Shown piece by piece: positions 8,117 to 18,988 of a stretch of 64,000 nt of DNA; position 1 is the first letter of the stretch; each line of letters starts with the position of its first letter. A program made the position numbers and the translations under genes. The notes under the pieces are model-generated. The model searched no databases and had not been told where the DNA came from. It saw nothing but the letters and a program-made list of their open reading frames with translations. Origin of the DNA: Kushneria konosiri (lineage in GTDB: Bacteria > Pseudomonadota > Gammaproteobacteria > Pseudomonadales > Halomonadaceae); NCBI RefSeq assembly GCF_002155145.1, contig NZ_CP021323.1, positions 806,001-870,000 of the forward strand, in the 5' to 3' direction.

Positions 8117-8598
8117 GTCACAGGGCATGGATCGGACTTGGCAGCAATCTGGATCATCCTCAACAGCAGGTATCCACCGCTCTTGAGGATCTGTCCAGAC
8201 TTCCTCTGACCCGGCTATGGGCTCATTCTTCGCCCTATAGCAGTCGTCCGGTCGGCCCACAGGATCAGCCTGACTTCATCAACGCCGTGGCGGTGCTGGA
8301 GACACGGTTATCTTCGCTGGCGTTGCTGGACCAGCTTCAGGCACTGGAACAGCGCCACCGGCGTGTACGAAAGCGTCACTGGGGACCACGTACGCTGGAT
8401 CTGGATATCCTGCTTTACGATGATCAACAGCTCGATCTTGCTCGCCTCTCGGTGCCCCATCCATGGCTATGCGAGCGTGCCTTTGTAGTCCAGCCCATGC
8501 TGGAAATTGAACCTGAACTTCGCCTTCCGGGCGGTCTGCCATTGAAACAGCTTCCGGCAGCGTTGCCCTCCAATGACTTGAAGCGTCTGTCGTTCTGA
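8113..8598 (+). CDS. folK: 2-amino-4-hydroxy-6-hydroxymethyldihydropteridine pyrophosphokinase
   Basis: Transfers pyrophosphate from ATP to hydroxymethyl-dihydropterin in folate synthesis, making the substrate of FolP, which is encoded at 22.6 kb. 161 residues. It starts with GTG 8113, overlapping the pcnB stop (GTGA), after AGGAG. The family motifs are IGLGSNLDHP at the N-terminus and WGPRTLDLDILLYDD near residues 94-108, with the metal-binding aspartates. Co-transcription with pcnB is likely. Confidence 0.94.
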   Translation: MSHRAWIGLGSNLDHPQQQVSTALEDLSRLPLTRLWAHSSPYSSRPVGPQDQPDFINAVAVLETRLSSLALLDQLQALEQRHRRVRKRHWGPRTLDLDILLYDDQQLDLARLSVPHPWLCERAFVVQPMLEIEPELRLPGGLPLKQLPAALPSNDLKRLSF

Positions 8599-8644
8599 CC
8601 CTAGACTCGATCAGCCATACTGGCTGTCAACCGTCGAGGGATGC

Positions 8645-9439
8645 ATGACCCGCCCCATTACCATTAAAACGTTGAACGAACGCCGATCTGCAGGACAGCC
8701 CTTCAGCTGTCTCACTGCCTATGACGCCACCATGGCCAGGCTGGCAGGCAATGCCGGCATTGAGGTTCTGCTGATTGGAGACTCCCTGGGCATGGTACTG
8801 CAGGGCCACACGTCGACCTTGCCCGTGACGCTGGAGGATATGGTCTATCACACTCGGTGTGTGGCACGGGCAGAAACGGCCAGCCTGATCATGGCGGATC
8901 TTCCTTTCATGACCAATATCACAACCTCCCAGACGCTGGAGGCAGCCGGGCGGCTGATGCAGGCAGGCGCGCACATGATCAAGCTTGAGGGTGAAGCCTG
9001 GCTTGCCGAGACTGTCACCGCCCTGACGCAGCGCGGTATTCCTGTCTGCGTACACATGGGCCTGACGCCGCAAAGCGTTCATGCGCTGGGCGGCTATCGC
9101 GTCCAGGGACGTGATAGCCAGCAGGGCGATGTCATGCTCGAGGCTGCCAGAACGCTGGAACAGGCCGGCGCCGGCGTCATCCTGCTGGAGTGCGTGCCTC
9201 GCGAACTGGCCGGCCGCATTCGGACAGCCCTCAGTGTTCCAGTCATCGGCATTGGGGCAGGTCCCGACGTTGATGGCCAGATTCTGGTCATGCACGACAT
9301 GCTCGGTGCCACGACCGGAAAGGCGCCAAGATTCGTCAAAAATTTCATGACAGAATCCGGCAGTATCGAGGGTGCTTTCAGGGCCTATCACGAGGCGGTC
9401 AAGGCACGCGACTTTCCCGCACCGGAACACTGTTTTTGA
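8645..9439 (+). CDS. panB: 3-methyl-2-oxobutanoate hydroxymethyltransferase
   Basis: First committed step of pantothenate synthesis, making ketopantoate from ketoisovalerate and 5,10-methylene-tetrahydrofolate. 264 residues, the same as E. coli PanB. Metal and substrate motifs LIGDSLGMVLQGH and the LPVTLEDMVYHT segment are visible, as is VIGIGAGPDVDGQILV. panC follows after 24 bases. Sharing a transcript with folK links folate supply to its use here. Confidence 0.96.
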   Translation: MTRPITIKTLNERRSAGQPFSCLTAYDATMARLAGNAGIEVLLIGDSLGMVLQGHTSTLPVTLEDMVYHTRCVARAETASLIMADLPFMTNITTSQTLEAAGRLMQAGAHMIKLEGEAWLAETVTALTQRGIPVCVHMGLTPQSVHALGGYRVQGRDSQQGDVMLEAARTLEQAGAGVILLECVPRELAGRIRTALSVPVIGIGAGPDVDGQILVMHDMLGATTGKAPRFVKNFMTESGSIEGAFRAYHEAVKARDFPAPEHCF

Positions 9440-9463
9440 TCTTGAACATGGATACAACACGTC

Positions 9464-10309
9464 ATGCAAACGTTTGACGATATCAAAGCCCTTCAATCCA
9501 CCCTGGCGACATGGCGCCGCGAGGGCCATCGAATCGCTCTGGTGCCGACCATGGGCAATTTACATGAGGGCCATCTGAGACTGGTGGATGCCGCCCGGCA
9601 ACATGCCGATCGTGTTTTGGCCACCATTTTTGTCAATCCGCTACAGTTTGGCCCTGGTGAGGACCTGGATCGCTATCCGCGTACGCTTGTAGAAGATCAG
9701 CGGCTTCTGACCGAGCGCGGCTGTGATCTTCTGTTTGCGCCGGGCGTCGATACCCTCTATCCGCAGGGGCAGTCCGCTCTGACCCGGGTCAGCGTACCGC
9801 AGGTATCAGAAGGTCTATGCGGTGCCCATCGTCCTGGGCATTTCGATGGCGTGGCAACCGTGGTCAGTCTTCTTTTCAATTTAACGCGCCCCGATGTGGC
9901 CTGCTTTGGCGAAAAAGACTTTCAGCAGCTGGCAGTCATCCGAAAGCTGGTACGCGATCAACACATGCCCATCGACATCATTGGTGTACCCATTGCCCGC
10001 GATCATGACGGTCTGGCACTGTCTTCACGCAATGGCTATCTGGAAATCGACGAGCGAGCGCGGGCCAGCCAGCTGTATCAATGTCTTGTCGACAGCGGCC
10101 GACGTCTCGAGCAGGGAGAGCCCAGCGAACAGGTGCTGACAAAAGGTCTGCAGCAACTGGAAAACGCTGGGTTTCAACCCGAATATCTGACCCTTTGCGA
10201 TGCTGATACGCTATACCCGGTTAACACATGGCAGCCCGGCTCGGTACTGCTGGTGGCAGCTCGACTCGGCAGCACGCGGCTGATCGACAATCTGAGCTTT
10301 CCCTCATGA
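9464..10309 (+). CDS. panC: pantothenate synthetase (pantoate-beta-alanine ligase)
   Basis: ATP-dependent condensation of pantoate with beta-alanine. 281 residues. Nucleotide-binding motifs are VPTMGNLHEGHLRLV (HxGH type) and LALSSRNGYL (KMSKS-like). FVNPLQFGPGEDLDRYPR and FGEKDFQQLAVIRKLV are conserved. The stop overlaps the start of the acetyltransferase gene (ATGA). Confidence 0.96.
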   Translation: MQTFDDIKALQSTLATWRREGHRIALVPTMGNLHEGHLRLVDAARQHADRVLATIFVNPLQFGPGEDLDRYPRTLVEDQRLLTERGCDLLFAPGVDTLYPQGQSALTRVSVPQVSEGLCGAHRPGHFDGVATVVSLLFNLTRPDVACFGEKDFQQLAVIRKLVRDQHMPIDIIGVPIARDHDGLALSSRNGYLEIDERARASQLYQCLVDSGRRLEQGEPSEQVLTKGLQQLENAGFQPEYLTLCDADTLYPVNTWQPGSVLLVAARLGSTRLIDNLSFPS

Positions 10310-10764
10310 CGGGGTGGCGATCAGCACAACCTGAAGACATGGATATGCTGGTCGGGTGGCTTGACTCACCAGAGGGTCTGGCACGATGGGGCGGCCCATT
10401 GCTGACATGGCCTGTGCAGGCAGATCAGCTGTGGCAGCAGATCAATGCCGAGACCCTGCCATCCTTTTCGTTAGAAGAAAACGGTGAATTACAGGCATTC
10501 GGCCAGCTGTCACCGCGCGATCAGGACACGACCTGGCATCTATGTCGACTCATTGTCGCGCCTCATCTCCGCAACCAGCGGCTGGGCGAGAAGCTTTGTC
10601 GTCACCTCGAGGCACAGGCGGCCAGCCTTGGGGGAACGCGAGTAACACTCAACGTTGCTGTCGATAATCAACCCGCCCTTCGGCTTTACCAACGCCTTGG
10701 CTATATCAGCAGCAGTGCGCCGGTTGATGAGCGTGGCGTTCAACCCATGGCGCGACAGCTTTAA
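10306..10764 (+). CDS. GNAT family N-acetyltransferase
   Basis: A 152-residue GCN5-related acetyltransferase. The acetyl-CoA-binding motif A is LCRLIVAPHLRNQRLGEKL near residues 77-95, with motif B at LRLYQRLGYI. It begins with ATG 10306 overlapping the panC stop; a longer frame from 10228 would run back through panC and is unlikely. The substrate is unknown. Coupling to panC is notable but does not define function. Confidence 0.82.
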   Translation: MTGWRSAQPEDMDMLVGWLDSPEGLARWGGPLLTWPVQADQLWQQINAETLPSFSLEENGELQAFGQLSPRDQDTTWHLCRLIVAPHLRNQRLGEKLCRHLEAQAASLGGTRVTLNVAVDNQPALRLYQRLGYISSSAPVDERGVQPMARQL

Positions 10765-10808
10765 GGCCTGCGTGAACAGCCCGCAACCTCGTTTTTCGGA
10801 TACAAAAA

Positions 10809-10841
10809 GGGCCTGACTCCGGTCAAACCGGAGCCAGGCCC
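10809..10841 (-). terminator. Intrinsic terminator downstream of pnp
   Basis: A long GC-rich hairpin (13-base arms with one mismatch) is followed on the minus strand by TTTTT. It also lies just past the convergent acetyltransferase gene. Confidence 0.85.
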
Positions 10842-10870
10842 TGAGATATCGAAGCCTTCCTGTCACCCAT

Positions 10871-10897
10871 CACAGCGTCAGTCGGGCTGACGCTGTG
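10871..10897 (-). repeat. Perfect 11-bp inverted repeat between pnp and its terminator
   Basis: CACAGCGTCAG and CTGACGCTGTG are separated by 5 bases with no T-run. It may be an mRNA-stabilising hairpin in the pnp 3' untranslated region. Confidence 0.5.
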
Positions 10898-10921
10898 GGC
10901 TGGCATCAGGCGTCTGGAAAA

Positions 10922-13045
10922 TTATTCTTCCAGCGTGGCCTCGAAGGCAGCCTTCTCTTCTTCGCCAACTTCCTTGATGGAGAGCTTCACGCGACCGCGG
11001 TTGTCGATATCCAGTACCTTGACGGTCACCATCTGTCCTTCGCTCAGGAAGTCACGCACGTCATTGACGCGCTCAGGTACGATCTGGGAAATGTGTACCA
11101 GCCCATCGGTACCCGGCATGAAGTTGACGAACGCGCCGAAATCAGCGATGCGTACGACCTTGCCGCGATAGAGCTTGTTGATTTCCGCTTCGGCAGTGAT
11201 GCCCATGACCGTATCGACAGCCTTTTGTGCCCCCGCCTTGGTTTCGGCGTAGATGCGCACGCTGCCGTCATCGTCGATATCAATCGAGGCGCCGGTGTCT
11301 TCGCAGATCTGGCGAATGGTCGCGCCACCCTTGCCGATGACGTCACGAATCTTCTCGGGATCGATCTTGAGACGTGCCATGGTAGGTGCATGCTCGGCCA
11401 CTTCACCACGGCTCTGTGCGATCACGCGATTCATCTCGACCAGGATATGCTGACGCGCATGGAAGGCCTGCTCGAGCGCCTTTTCCATGATCTCTTCGTT
11501 GATCCCTTCGATCTTGATGTCCATCTGCAGCGCGGTGATACCGTCAACGGAACCCGCCACCTTGAAGTCCATGTCGCCCAGATGATCTTCATCACCAAGG
11601 ATATCGGTCAACACGGCAAAGCGATCATTTTCCTTGACCAGTCCCATGGCAATACCGGCTACCGGTGCTTTCAGCGGTACACCGGCATCCATCAGCGCCA
11701 GCGAAGAACCGCAGACGGACGCCATTGAGCTTGAACCGTTGGACTCGGTGATCTCGGAGACCACACGAATCGAGTACGGGAAGTCGTCGGCCGAGGGCAA
11801 CATGGCAGCAACACCACGGCGCGCCAGACGGCCATGGCCGATTTCACGACGCTTTGGCGAACCAATGAAGCCGGCCTCACCCACGCTGTAGGGCGGGAAG
11901 TTGTAGTGCAGCATAAAGCGGTCATGGCGCTCACCATCAAGACCTTCCACAAGCTGCGCATCGCGAGTGGTGCCCAGCGTCGTGGTCACGATGGCCTGGG
12001 TCTCACCGCGCGTGAAGATGGCAGAGCCATGCGTGCGGGGCAGTGCGCCGACTTCGATGTCCAGCGCGCGAACGGTGGCATGGTCACGGCCATCAATACG
12101 CGGTTCACCATTGAGCACGCGCTCACGCACAATACGCTTTTCAAGCCGGGCAAAGCCGTTGCTGACGTCTTCGCTGCTGTAGAGCGCATCGTCGCCTTCA
12201 CAGAGCTGCGTCTTAGCCTGAGCCTTGAGCTCGCTCAAACGGTCCTGCCGGGCCATCTTGTCGGTAATTCGATAGGCTTCGCCGATGCCGGCCTCATAAC
12301 CGCTGGCCAGGGCATCCTTGAGTGCTGCATTTTCGGACTGCGGCTGCCAGTCCCATTTGGCCTTGCCACCTTCGCTCACGAATTCGTTGATGGCCTTGAT
12401 GGCCACCTGCATCTCTTCATGGGCGAACAGGACGGCGCCAAGCATTTCATCTTCGGAGAGCTCTTTGGCCTCGGACTCGACCATCAGCACGGCCTTTTCG
12501 GTACCGGCCACGACCATGTCGAGCTCGGACGCCTGCAGCTCTTCCTGAGTAGGGTTGATGAAATAGCCGCGCTCGTTGGTGAACGCCACGCGCGCCGCGC
12601 CGATCGGACCGGCAAAGGGCACACCGGAAATCGCCAGCGCCGCTGAAGTTCCCAGCATGGCCGCGATATCAGGATCCTGATGCCGCTCTGCCGAGAGTAC
12701 CGTGCAGACAACCTGCACTTCGTTCATGAAGCCCTTGGGAAACAGCGGGCGGATCGGGCGATCGATCAGACGCGAGGTCAGCGTTTCCTTCTCGCTGGGG
12801 CGCCCTTCACGCTTGAAAAAGCCGCCCGGAATCTTGCCGACCGAATAGGTCTTTTCCTGGTAATGCACGGAAAGGGGGAAGAAATCCTGACCGGGCTTGG
12901 TGTCCTTGCGGGCCACAACCGTACACAACACAACCGTGTTGTCCATGGTGACCAGTACGCTGCCGGTCGCCTGACGTGCCAGACGGCCGGTTTCCAGCGT
13001 GACGCTGTGATTGCCGTATTGAAATGTCTTTTTAACCGCGTTCAA
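10922..13045 (-). CDS. pnp: polyribonucleotide nucleotidyltransferase (PNPase)
   Basis: Phosphorolytic 3'-5' exoribonuclease and degradosome component. 707 residues from TTG 13045, giving [19 protein letters not shown], with AAAGGAC as ribosome-binding site; an ATG at 13075 would add ten unconserved residues. Domains are two RNase PH cores with an all-helical linker, then a KH domain ([18 protein letters not shown] near residue 550) and a C-terminal S1 domain ([15 protein letters not shown]). It is downstream of rpsO, as in E. coli, but with a strong hairpin terminator in between. Confidence 0.96.
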   Translation of the reverse strand: MNAVKKTFQYGNHSVTLETGRLARQATGSVLVTMDNTVVLCTVVARKDTKPGQDFFPLSVHYQEKTYSVGKIPGGFFKREGRPSEKETLTSRLIDRPIRPLFPKGFMNEVQVVCTVLSAERHQDPDIAAMLGTSAALAISGVPFAGPIGAARVAFTNERGYFINPTQEELQASELDMVVAGTEKAVLMVESEAKELSEDEMLGAVLFAHEEMQVAIKAINEFVSEGGKAKWDWQPQSENAALKDALASGYEAGIGEAYRITDKMARQDRLSELKAQAKTQLCEGDDALYSSEDVSNGFARLEKRIVRERVLNGEPRIDGRDHATVRALDIEVGALPRTHGSAIFTRGETQAIVTTTLGTTRDAQLVEGLDGERHDRFMLHYNFPPYSVGEAGFIGSPKRREIGHGRLARRGVAAMLPSADDFPYSIRVVSEITESNGSSSMASVCGSSLALMDAGVPLKAPVAGIAMGLVKENDRFAVLTDILGDEDHLGDMDFKVAGSVDGITALQMDIKIEGINEEIMEKALEQAFHARQHILVEMNRVIAQSRGEVAEHAPTMARLKIDPEKIRDVIGKGGATIRQICEDTGASIDIDDDGSVRIYAETKAGAQKAVDTVMGITAEAEINKLYRGKVVRIADFGAFVNFMPGTDGLVHISQIVPERVNDVRDFLSEGQMVTVKVLDIDNRGRVKLSIKEVGEEEKAAFEATLEE

Positions 13046-13136
13046 TGCGCTGTCCTTTTCTCGTAAACCATTCATCTACTTTCAATGTCATCTTAAAATC
13101 AAACGCCCCAAGTGTCACTCTCACCCGGCCGGCACA

Positions 13137-13172
13137 ACAAAAAACAGGCGGCTCCCGAAGGGGAGCCGCCTG
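13137..13172 (-). terminator. Terminator/attenuator between rpsO and pnp
   Basis: A perfect 12-bp stem (13145-13156 with 13161-13172) is followed on the minus strand by a U-rich run from the A-tract at 13137-13144. In E. coli this interval also contains a terminator and an RNase III site; read-through supplies pnp. Confidence 0.85.
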
Positions 13173-13199
13173 TCAGTTCGTACCGGAATGGCGACGCAA

Positions 13200-13469
13200 T
13201 CAGCGACGCAGGCCCAGACGAGAAATGATCTGCTGGTAGCGATCAAAATTCTTGCGCTTGAGGTAGTCCAGCAGCTTGCGGCGCTGGTTAACCATGCGGA
13301 TCAGACCACGACGCGAGTGATGGTCCTGCTTGTGATCCTTGAAGTGGCTCTGCAGCGTGACGATGTTGTCAGTCAGCAGAGCGATCTGAACTTCCGGCGA
13401 GCCGGTGTCGTTCTCAACGGTACCGAATTCCTTGACGATTTCGGCCTTGCGTTCGGCAGTCAGTGCCAT
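13200..13469 (-). CDS. rpsO: 30S ribosomal protein S15
   Basis: 89 residues, identical in length to E. coli S15; binds the central domain of 16S rRNA early in 30S assembly. It starts [16 protein letters not shown] at 13469 after GGAGAAGTAAC, and contains [15 protein letters not shown] and [13 protein letters not shown] rRNA-contact segments (here [20 protein letters not shown]). truB lies 75 bases upstream. Confidence 0.98.
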   Translation of the reverse strand: MALTAERKAEIVKEFGTVENDTGSPEVQIALLTDNIVTLQSHFKDHKQDHHSRRGLIRMVNQRRKLLDYLKRKNFDRYQQIISRLGLRR

Positions 13470-13544
13470 GTTACTTCTCCAGTTTAATATGCCTGAGCAT
13501 TGATAAATGTCGAAGACCACGCATATTTGCAGTCTTCGCGAACC

Positions 13545-14465
13545 CTACCGACTTTCATCGGCAGTATTGATCAGCCGGCGAGGCGAACACTGCCCCGACC
13601 CGCTGATGGTGACCACGCCCAACAGGCTTTGGTCATGATAGAGCCTGGCGACACTGCCTTCGTCCAGCGAGAGCGTTTCAAGTGCAATGGGCTGGCCATG
13701 CATGATGCGCCGCGCGCCATCGTCATCGGTATTCAGTGCCGGGAGGTGACTGATCAGCGCATCCACCGGCAACAACCTTGCAAGACGCTGCTCATCGCTC
13801 ATGGACTCAAGCACTTCGATATCGAGCATGTTGCTGTCATCGAAAGGGCCGGTTCTGAGTCGGCGCAGCCCTTCAAGGTGCGCGCCACAGCCAAGACGCT
13901 CGCCAATATCCTCAGCCAGAGTACGAATATAGGTACCCTTGCTGACGCTGACATCCAGAGAAAATCCCTGGGAATGTCGCGAAGTGAGCGCGATATCATA
14001 AATGCTCACGCGCCTGGGTGCACGCGCAATCTCTTTTCCGGCGCGGGCATGCTCATAAAGCGGACGCCCCTGATGCTTGAGTGCCGAATACATCGGCGGC
14101 ACCTGATCGATTTCGCCCAGAAAACCGGACAACACACTTTCGATATCGTCATCACTCAACGGAGGAACAGCATACTCCCTGAGTATCTCACCTTCACGGT
14201 CACCGGTATCGGTCACAGCGCCCAGACGAACGTCCGCCAGATAACGCTTGTCGGCATCCAGCAACCAGGACGAGAACTTGGTCGCCTCCCCCAGACAGAT
14301 GGGCAAAAGCCCGGTCGCCATGGGGTCCAGCGTACCGGTGTGCCCGGCCTTTTGCGCCTGATAGAGCCCGCGCACCTGCTGCAGTGCGCGGTTTGACGTT
14401 ACGCCTTCGCTTTTATCAAGCAAAAGCACGCCATCAACAGGTCGCCCGCGACGTCTTCTCGCCAT
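13545..14465 (-). CDS. truB: tRNA pseudouridine-55 synthase
   Basis: Makes pseudouridine 55 in the T-loop of tRNAs. 306 residues. The catalytic Asp lies in the conserved HTGTLDPMATGLLPICLG near residues 38-55, with YSALKHQGRPLYEHAR and the SKGTYIRTLAEDIG motif. The start ATG shares one base with the rbfA stop (TGATG), indicating translational coupling. Confidence 0.96.
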   Translation of the reverse strand: MARRRRGRPVDGVLLLDKSEGVTSNRALQQVRGLYQAQKAGHTGTLDPMATGLLPICLGEATKFSSWLLDADKRYLADVRLGAVTDTGDREGEILREYAVPPLSDDDIESVLSGFLGEIDQVPPMYSALKHQGRPLYEHARAGKEIARAPRRVSIYDIALTSRHSQGFSLDVSVSKGTYIRTLAEDIGERLGCGAHLEGLRRLRTGPFDDSNMLDIEVLESMSDEQRLARLLPVDALISHLPALNTDDDGARRIMHGQPIALETLSLDEGSVARLYHDQSLLGVVTISGSGQCSPRRLINTADESR

Positions 14466-14866
14466 CAGTCGCTGCGCTCCGAACCCTCGTCCTCGTCCGA
14501 AGCACGATCACGATCGGACTGCACGGCACGTTCAATCAGACTCGACAGTGCATGGCCGCGGCTGACGGACTCGTCGAAGTGAAAGCGAAGCTCGGGCACA
14601 TGCCTGAGTTTCATGGTCCGGGCAACGCGAGACCGAAGAAAGCCGCTGGCTCGCTTGAGCACGGCCAGGTTCTCGCGGATGCGCTCCGGATCATTTTCAC
14701 CCATCAGAGTGACATGAACATCGGCATAGCCCAGATCACGACTGACATCGGCCGACGTGACCGTCACCATGCCCAGCCGTGGATCCTTGACTTCACGCTG
14801 GATCAGCTGAGCCAGTTCATGGGCCAGCTGTTCGCCCACCCGATCCGTACGACTGAATTCACGCAT
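14465..14866 (-). CDS. rbfA: 30S ribosome-binding factor A
   Basis: Assists late maturation of the 30S subunit and 16S 5' end processing, and is important in cold adaptation. 133 residues with a KH-like fold. RTDRVGEQLAHELAQLI at the N-terminus and ELRFHFDESVSRGHAL near residue 97 are conserved; the C-terminus is acidic. Sits between infB and truB as in E. coli. Confidence 0.95.
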   Translation of the reverse strand: MREFSRTDRVGEQLAHELAQLIQREVKDPRLGMVTVTSADVSRDLGYADVHVTLMGENDPERIRENLAVLKRASGFLRSRVARTMKLRHVPELRFHFDESVSRGHALSSLIERAVQSDRDRASDEDEGSERSD

Positions 14867-14893
14867 GAATCGCTCCCGTCATGGGTGCAGCGC

Positions 14894-17422
14894 TCACAGA
14901 GAGCGCTGGACCTCGATCTGGTCAAAGACTTCGATCTTGTCACCGACCTGAACATCGTTGTAGTTACGTACGCCGATGCCGCACTCCATGCCATTACGCA
15001 CTTCGCTGACGTCATCCTTGAAGCGGCGCAGGGATTCCAGCTCCCCTTCATAGACCACGACGTTGTCACGCAGAACACGGATACGCTTGTTACGGTGGAC
15101 GTTGCCTTCGATGACCATACAGCCGGCAACAGCGCCGATTTTCGGAGCACGGAAGACGTCACGAACCTCGGCCACACCCACAATGTCTTCACGCCATTCC
15201 GGTGCCAGCATACCGCTCATCGCCAGCTTGACCTCGTCAATGAGCTGATAGATGACGCTGTAGTAGCGCAGATCCAGACCTTCACGCTCGACGATGTCAC
15301 GCGAGGAGGCATCGGCACGGACGTTGAAGCCCACGATAATGGCATTGGATGCCACCGCCAGGTTGGTGTCGGTTTCGGTAATACCGCCCACACCGGAGGA
15401 GACCACGGCCACCTTGACCTCATCGGTCGACAGCTCCTCGAGCGCGCCGCGAATGGCTTCCAGTGAGCCCTGCACGTCGGCCTTGAGCACGATGTTGACC
15501 GTTGCGGTTTCGTCCTGACCCATCTGGCTGAACATGTTCTCCAGCTTGGCCTTCTGCTGGCGTGCCAGGCGCACTTCGCGATACTTGCCCTGACGGAAGT
15601 TGGCCACTTCACGCGCCTTCTTCTCATCAGCCACGACCATGAAGTCATCGCCTGCTTCCGGCGTACCGCCAAGACCCAGGATCTCGACCGGCATGGAAGG
15701 CCCGGCTTCATCGACCTGCTTGCCCAGCTCGTTGACCAGCGCACGCACGCGACCGTAATGAAGACCGGCCAGTACGACATCACCCTTCTTGAGCGTTCCG
15801 TTTTGCACCAGCACGGTGGCAACGGGACCACGACCGCGGTCCAGACGGGACTCGACCACCACACCCTTGCCGGGCGCTTCGGGAACCGCCTTGAGCTCCA
15901 GAACTTCGGAAACCAGCAGCACGGCTTCCAGCAGCCCATCGATGTTTTCGCCGCTTTTGGCAGAAACATGAACGAACTGGGTGTCACCGCCCCACTCTTC
16001 CGAGATCACGCCGCGCTGAGAGAGCTCGTTGCGCACACGATCCGGATCGGCACCGGCCTTGTCGATCTTGTTGACCGCCACGACCAGCGGAACACCGGCA
16101 GCCTTGGCATGCTCGATGGCTTCGACCGTCTGCGGCATGACGCCGTCATCAGCCGCTACCACGAGGATAACCACGTCAGTGGCCTGCGCACCGCGTGCAC
16201 GCATGGCCGTAAAGGCGGCGTGACCGGGGGTGTCGAGGAAGGTGACATCACCATTTTCATGCTCGACGTGGTAGGCGCCGATATGCTGGGTGATACCGCC
16301 GGCCTCACCGGTAGCGACCTTGGTGCGACGAATGTAGTCCAGAAGCGAGGTCTTGCCATGGTCAACGTGACCCATGACGGTGACGACCGGTGCACGCGTG
16401 ATCTGTTCACCTTCGTAGGAGATGTTCTCGAGCACTTCCGTCTCAAGTGCATCTTCCTTCACCAGCTTGGGCGTATGCCCCATCTCTTCGACCACGATCG
16501 CAGCGGTATCCTGATCAATGGTCTGGTTGATGGTGACGGCTGCGCCCATTTTGAACATGGCCTTGATGACTTCGTTGGCCTTGATGGCCATCTTGTCGGC
16601 AAGGTCTGCCACGCTGATGGATTCAGGGATCGGCACTTCGCGAACGATATTCTGAACCGGCTTCTGGAAGCCATGTGCATTATCGCTGCGGCCACTGCCG
16701 CCACGACGACTGCCGCGACGCTGCTCGGCACGCTTGACCTTCTTGCCACCACGCTTGCGCTCGTTGCGTTCGCTGCGCTCGTCGGCATCATCACGACGCT
16801 CGTCACGACGACCGCCAGCTGACTTGCCACCTTCTCCGCGGCGAGCGGTGCGACGACTGTTGTCGTTGCGCGGCTCGCGAGGCGGCGCCTCAACAGCAGG
16901 CGCACTGTCGCCTTCGTCTTCTGAAGGGACAACCGCGACAGCCTCTACCGGCTCAGACTTTTTCGCTGCTGTTTCGGTAACAGCCTCGGCCGACTCGGAA
17001 GCTGCTTCCTGTGCCGGGGCCTGCTGCACGGGGGCTTCAGATGCGGCCGGCGCAGCGGTATCGCTGGTCTGCTCGGCAGCTGGCGCCTGATCCTGCGACG
17101 CCTGCTCGCCGTTTTCCTCGTCGCCACGCTTGACATAGGTGCGCTTTTTACGAACCTGCACTTCGATGGTCTTGTTGCGACCATCGCCAGTGCGAATCTT
17201 GCTGCGGGTCTTGCGCGTCATGGTAATGCGGTTCTTGTTACCGCGCGCACCAGCACCGCCGTGGCTCTTGGTGAGATAATCGAGCAGCTTTTGCTTGTCT
17301 TCTTCAGAGACAGCATCATTTTCTGCCTTGTGAGGCAGGCCTGCTTCGCTCATCTGCTCCAGCAGGCGGCTGACATCACGCCCCACCTTGCCGGCAAATT
17401 CCTTGACTGTTGTTTCTGCCAT
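14894..17422 (-). CDS. infB: translation initiation factor IF-2
   Basis: GTPase that recruits initiator tRNA to the 30S subunit. 842 residues. N-terminal IF2 helical segment, a long low-complexity linker (Ala/Glu-rich then Arg-rich, about residues 100-260), IF2N domain 2, G domain from about residue 345 ([18 protein letters not shown]), then domains II-IV. Initiator tRNA-fMet is encoded upstream on the same strand at 19.6 kb. Confidence 0.97.
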   Translation of the reverse strand: MAETTVKEFAGKVGRDVSRLLEQMSEAGLPHKAENDAVSEEDKQKLLDYLTKSHGGAGARGNKNRITMTRKTRSKIRTGDGRNKTIEVQVRKKRTYVKRGDEENGEQASQDQAPAAEQTSDTAAPAASEAPVQQAPAQEAASESAEAVTETAAKKSEPVEAVAVVPSEDEGDSAPAVEAPPREPRNDNSRRTARRGEGGKSAGGRRDERRDDADERSERNERKRGGKKVKRAEQRRGSRRGGSGRSDNAHGFQKPVQNIVREVPIPESISVADLADKMAIKANEVIKAMFKMGAAVTINQTIDQDTAAIVVEEMGHTPKLVKEDALETEVLENISYEGEQITRAPVVTVMGHVDHGKTSLLDYIRRTKVATGEAGGITQHIGAYHVEHENGDVTFLDTPGHAAFTAMRARGAQATDVVILVVAADDGVMPQTVEAIEHAKAAGVPLVVAVNKIDKAGADPDRVRNELSQRGVISEEWGGDTQFVHVSAKSGENIDGLLEAVLLVSEVLELKAVPEAPGKGVVVESRLDRGRGPVATVLVQNGTLKKGDVVLAGLHYGRVRALVNELGKQVDEAGPSMPVEILGLGGTPEAGDDFMVVADEKKAREVANFRQGKYREVRLARQQKAKLENMFSQMGQDETATVNIVLKADVQGSLEAIRGALEELSTDEVKVAVVSSGVGGITETDTNLAVASNAIIVGFNVRADASSRDIVEREGLDLRYYSVIYQLIDEVKLAMSGMLAPEWREDIVGVAEVRDVFRAPKIGAVAGCMVIEGNVHRNKRIRVLRDNVVVYEGELESLRRFKDDVSEVRNGMECGIGVRNYNDVQVGDKIEVFDQIEVQRSL

Positions 17423-17463
17423 TTATGACCTCCTGAGCCCGTGACCTGTCGCGATACGATGGA

Positions 17464-18948
17464 TTATTCGAACCACGGCGCCCGGGCCGTCATGATCAGT
17501 GCCGCTGCGCGTTCTTCATCCATTCCCTCAATATCCTTGAGGTCTTCAATGGACTGCTCGGCAAGATCTTCCATGGTGATAATTCCTCGCCCGGCCAGCC
17601 GGTAGGCAAGATGCTGATCCATACCCTCCATCGAGAGCAGATCCTCGGCGGGCGCGGTGCCGTCCAGTTCTTCTTCGGATTTGATTGCCAGATTGAGCAA
17701 TTCATCCTTGGCACGCGCACGCAGCTCTTCGACCAGCGACTCATCAAAGCCGTCGACTTCCAGCATCTCTTCCAGCGGGACGTAGGCGACTTCTTCAAGC
17801 GAAGTGAAGCCCTCTTCCACCAGCAGTCGTGCCATCTCCTCATCAACATCCAGATGGTTGATGAAGTATTCGATATAGCTGTCGAGTTCCTGCTCGCGGC
17901 GCCCTTCGGCTTCCTCCTCCGTCATGACGTTGAGCGTCCAGCCTGTCAGCTCACTCGCCAGGCGCACGTTCTGACCACTGCGCCCGATCGCCTGCGCCAG
18001 ATTGTCTTCACCGACCGCGACGTCCATGGCATGCGTATCCTCATCCACCAGGATGGAGGCCACATCAGCAGGTGCCATGGCATTGATGACCAGCTGAGCG
18101 GGGTTATCGTCCCAAAGCACGATGTCCACACGCTCGTTGCGAAGCTCATTTGAAACGGCCTGAACCCTGGAACCTCGCATGCCGACACAGGCACCAACAG
18201 GATCGATACGACGATCGTTGGTCTTGACGGCAATCTTGGCACGAGAGCCTGGATCACGCGCTGCGCCCTTGATTTCAATCAGCTGCTCCGAGATTTCAGG
18301 AACCTCTATGGTAAACAGCTCAACCAGAAACTCGGGACGTGTGCGTGACAGAATCAGCTGAGCGCCGCGCGCTTCGGGGTCTACGCGCCAGAGCAGGGCC
18401 CTGACACGCTCGTTGAGACGATAACGCTCGCCCGGGATCATTTCACCGCGTGGCAAAAAACCTTCCGCGTTGTCGCCCAGGTCAATGATCAGGCCATCGC
18501 GTGTGGTTTTCTTGACACTACCGCCCACCAGTTCGCCTTCGCGCTCGGCATACTGACGCACAATTTCGGCGCGCTCGGCCTCACGCACCTTCTGCACGAT
18601 GACCTGCTTGGCTGTCTGGGCGGCAATTCGACCAAACTCAGCTGACTCGATCTGCTCTTCGACCACGGCACCCAGACCCAGCGGTTCATCACGCTCTTCA
18701 GCAGCTCCCAGCGGAATTTGACGTGCTGAAGTGATGTAGTCTTCATCAGGCACAACTGTCCAGCGCCTGAAGGTGTCATAGTCACCGGAGTGACGATCGA
18801 TACGAACCCGGATATCAACATCCTTGCCTTCGTAGCGCTTGCGGGAGGCGCTGGCCAGCGCCGCCTCGACGGCTTCGAAAATAATGTCGCGGGGGACACC
18901 CTTTTCATTCGATATCGCATCGACGACCAGCAAAATATCCTTGCTCAT
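17464..18948 (-). CDS. nusA: transcription termination/antitermination factor NusA
   Basis: Modulates pausing, termination and antitermination by RNA polymerase. 494 residues. N-terminal polymerase-binding domain, S1 domain ([20 protein letters not shown] near 135), two KH domains ([15 protein letters not shown] and [13 protein letters not shown]), and two C-terminal acidic repeats typical of gammaproteobacterial NusA ([17 protein letters not shown] and [15 protein letters not shown]). Confidence 0.97.
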   Translation of the reverse strand: MSKDILLVVDAISNEKGVPRDIIFEAVEAALASASRKRYEGKDVDIRVRIDRHSGDYDTFRRWTVVPDEDYITSARQIPLGAAEERDEPLGLGAVVEEQIESAEFGRIAAQTAKQVIVQKVREAERAEIVRQYAEREGELVGGSVKKTTRDGLIIDLGDNAEGFLPRGEMIPGERYRLNERVRALLWRVDPEARGAQLILSRTRPEFLVELFTIEVPEISEQLIEIKGAARDPGSRAKIAVKTNDRRIDPVGACVGMRGSRVQAVSNELRNERVDIVLWDDNPAQLVINAMAPADVASILVDEDTHAMDVAVGEDNLAQAIGRSGQNVRLASELTGWTLNVMTEEEAEGRREQELDSYIEYFINHLDVDEEMARLLVEEGFTSLEEVAYVPLEEMLEVDGFDESLVEELRARAKDELLNLAIKSEEELDGTAPAEDLLSMEGMDQHLAYRLAGRGIITMEDLAEQSIEDLKDIEGMDEERAAALIMTARAPWFE

Positions 18949-18988
18949 GCCTGTGCCTCGCCAGAAAAGTCCTTGTTATCATCAAGCA

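Noticed and set aside
14384..15466. 360-residue open frame opposite rbfA and infB
   Set aside because: Crosses two real genes on the other strand and has no recognisable domain.
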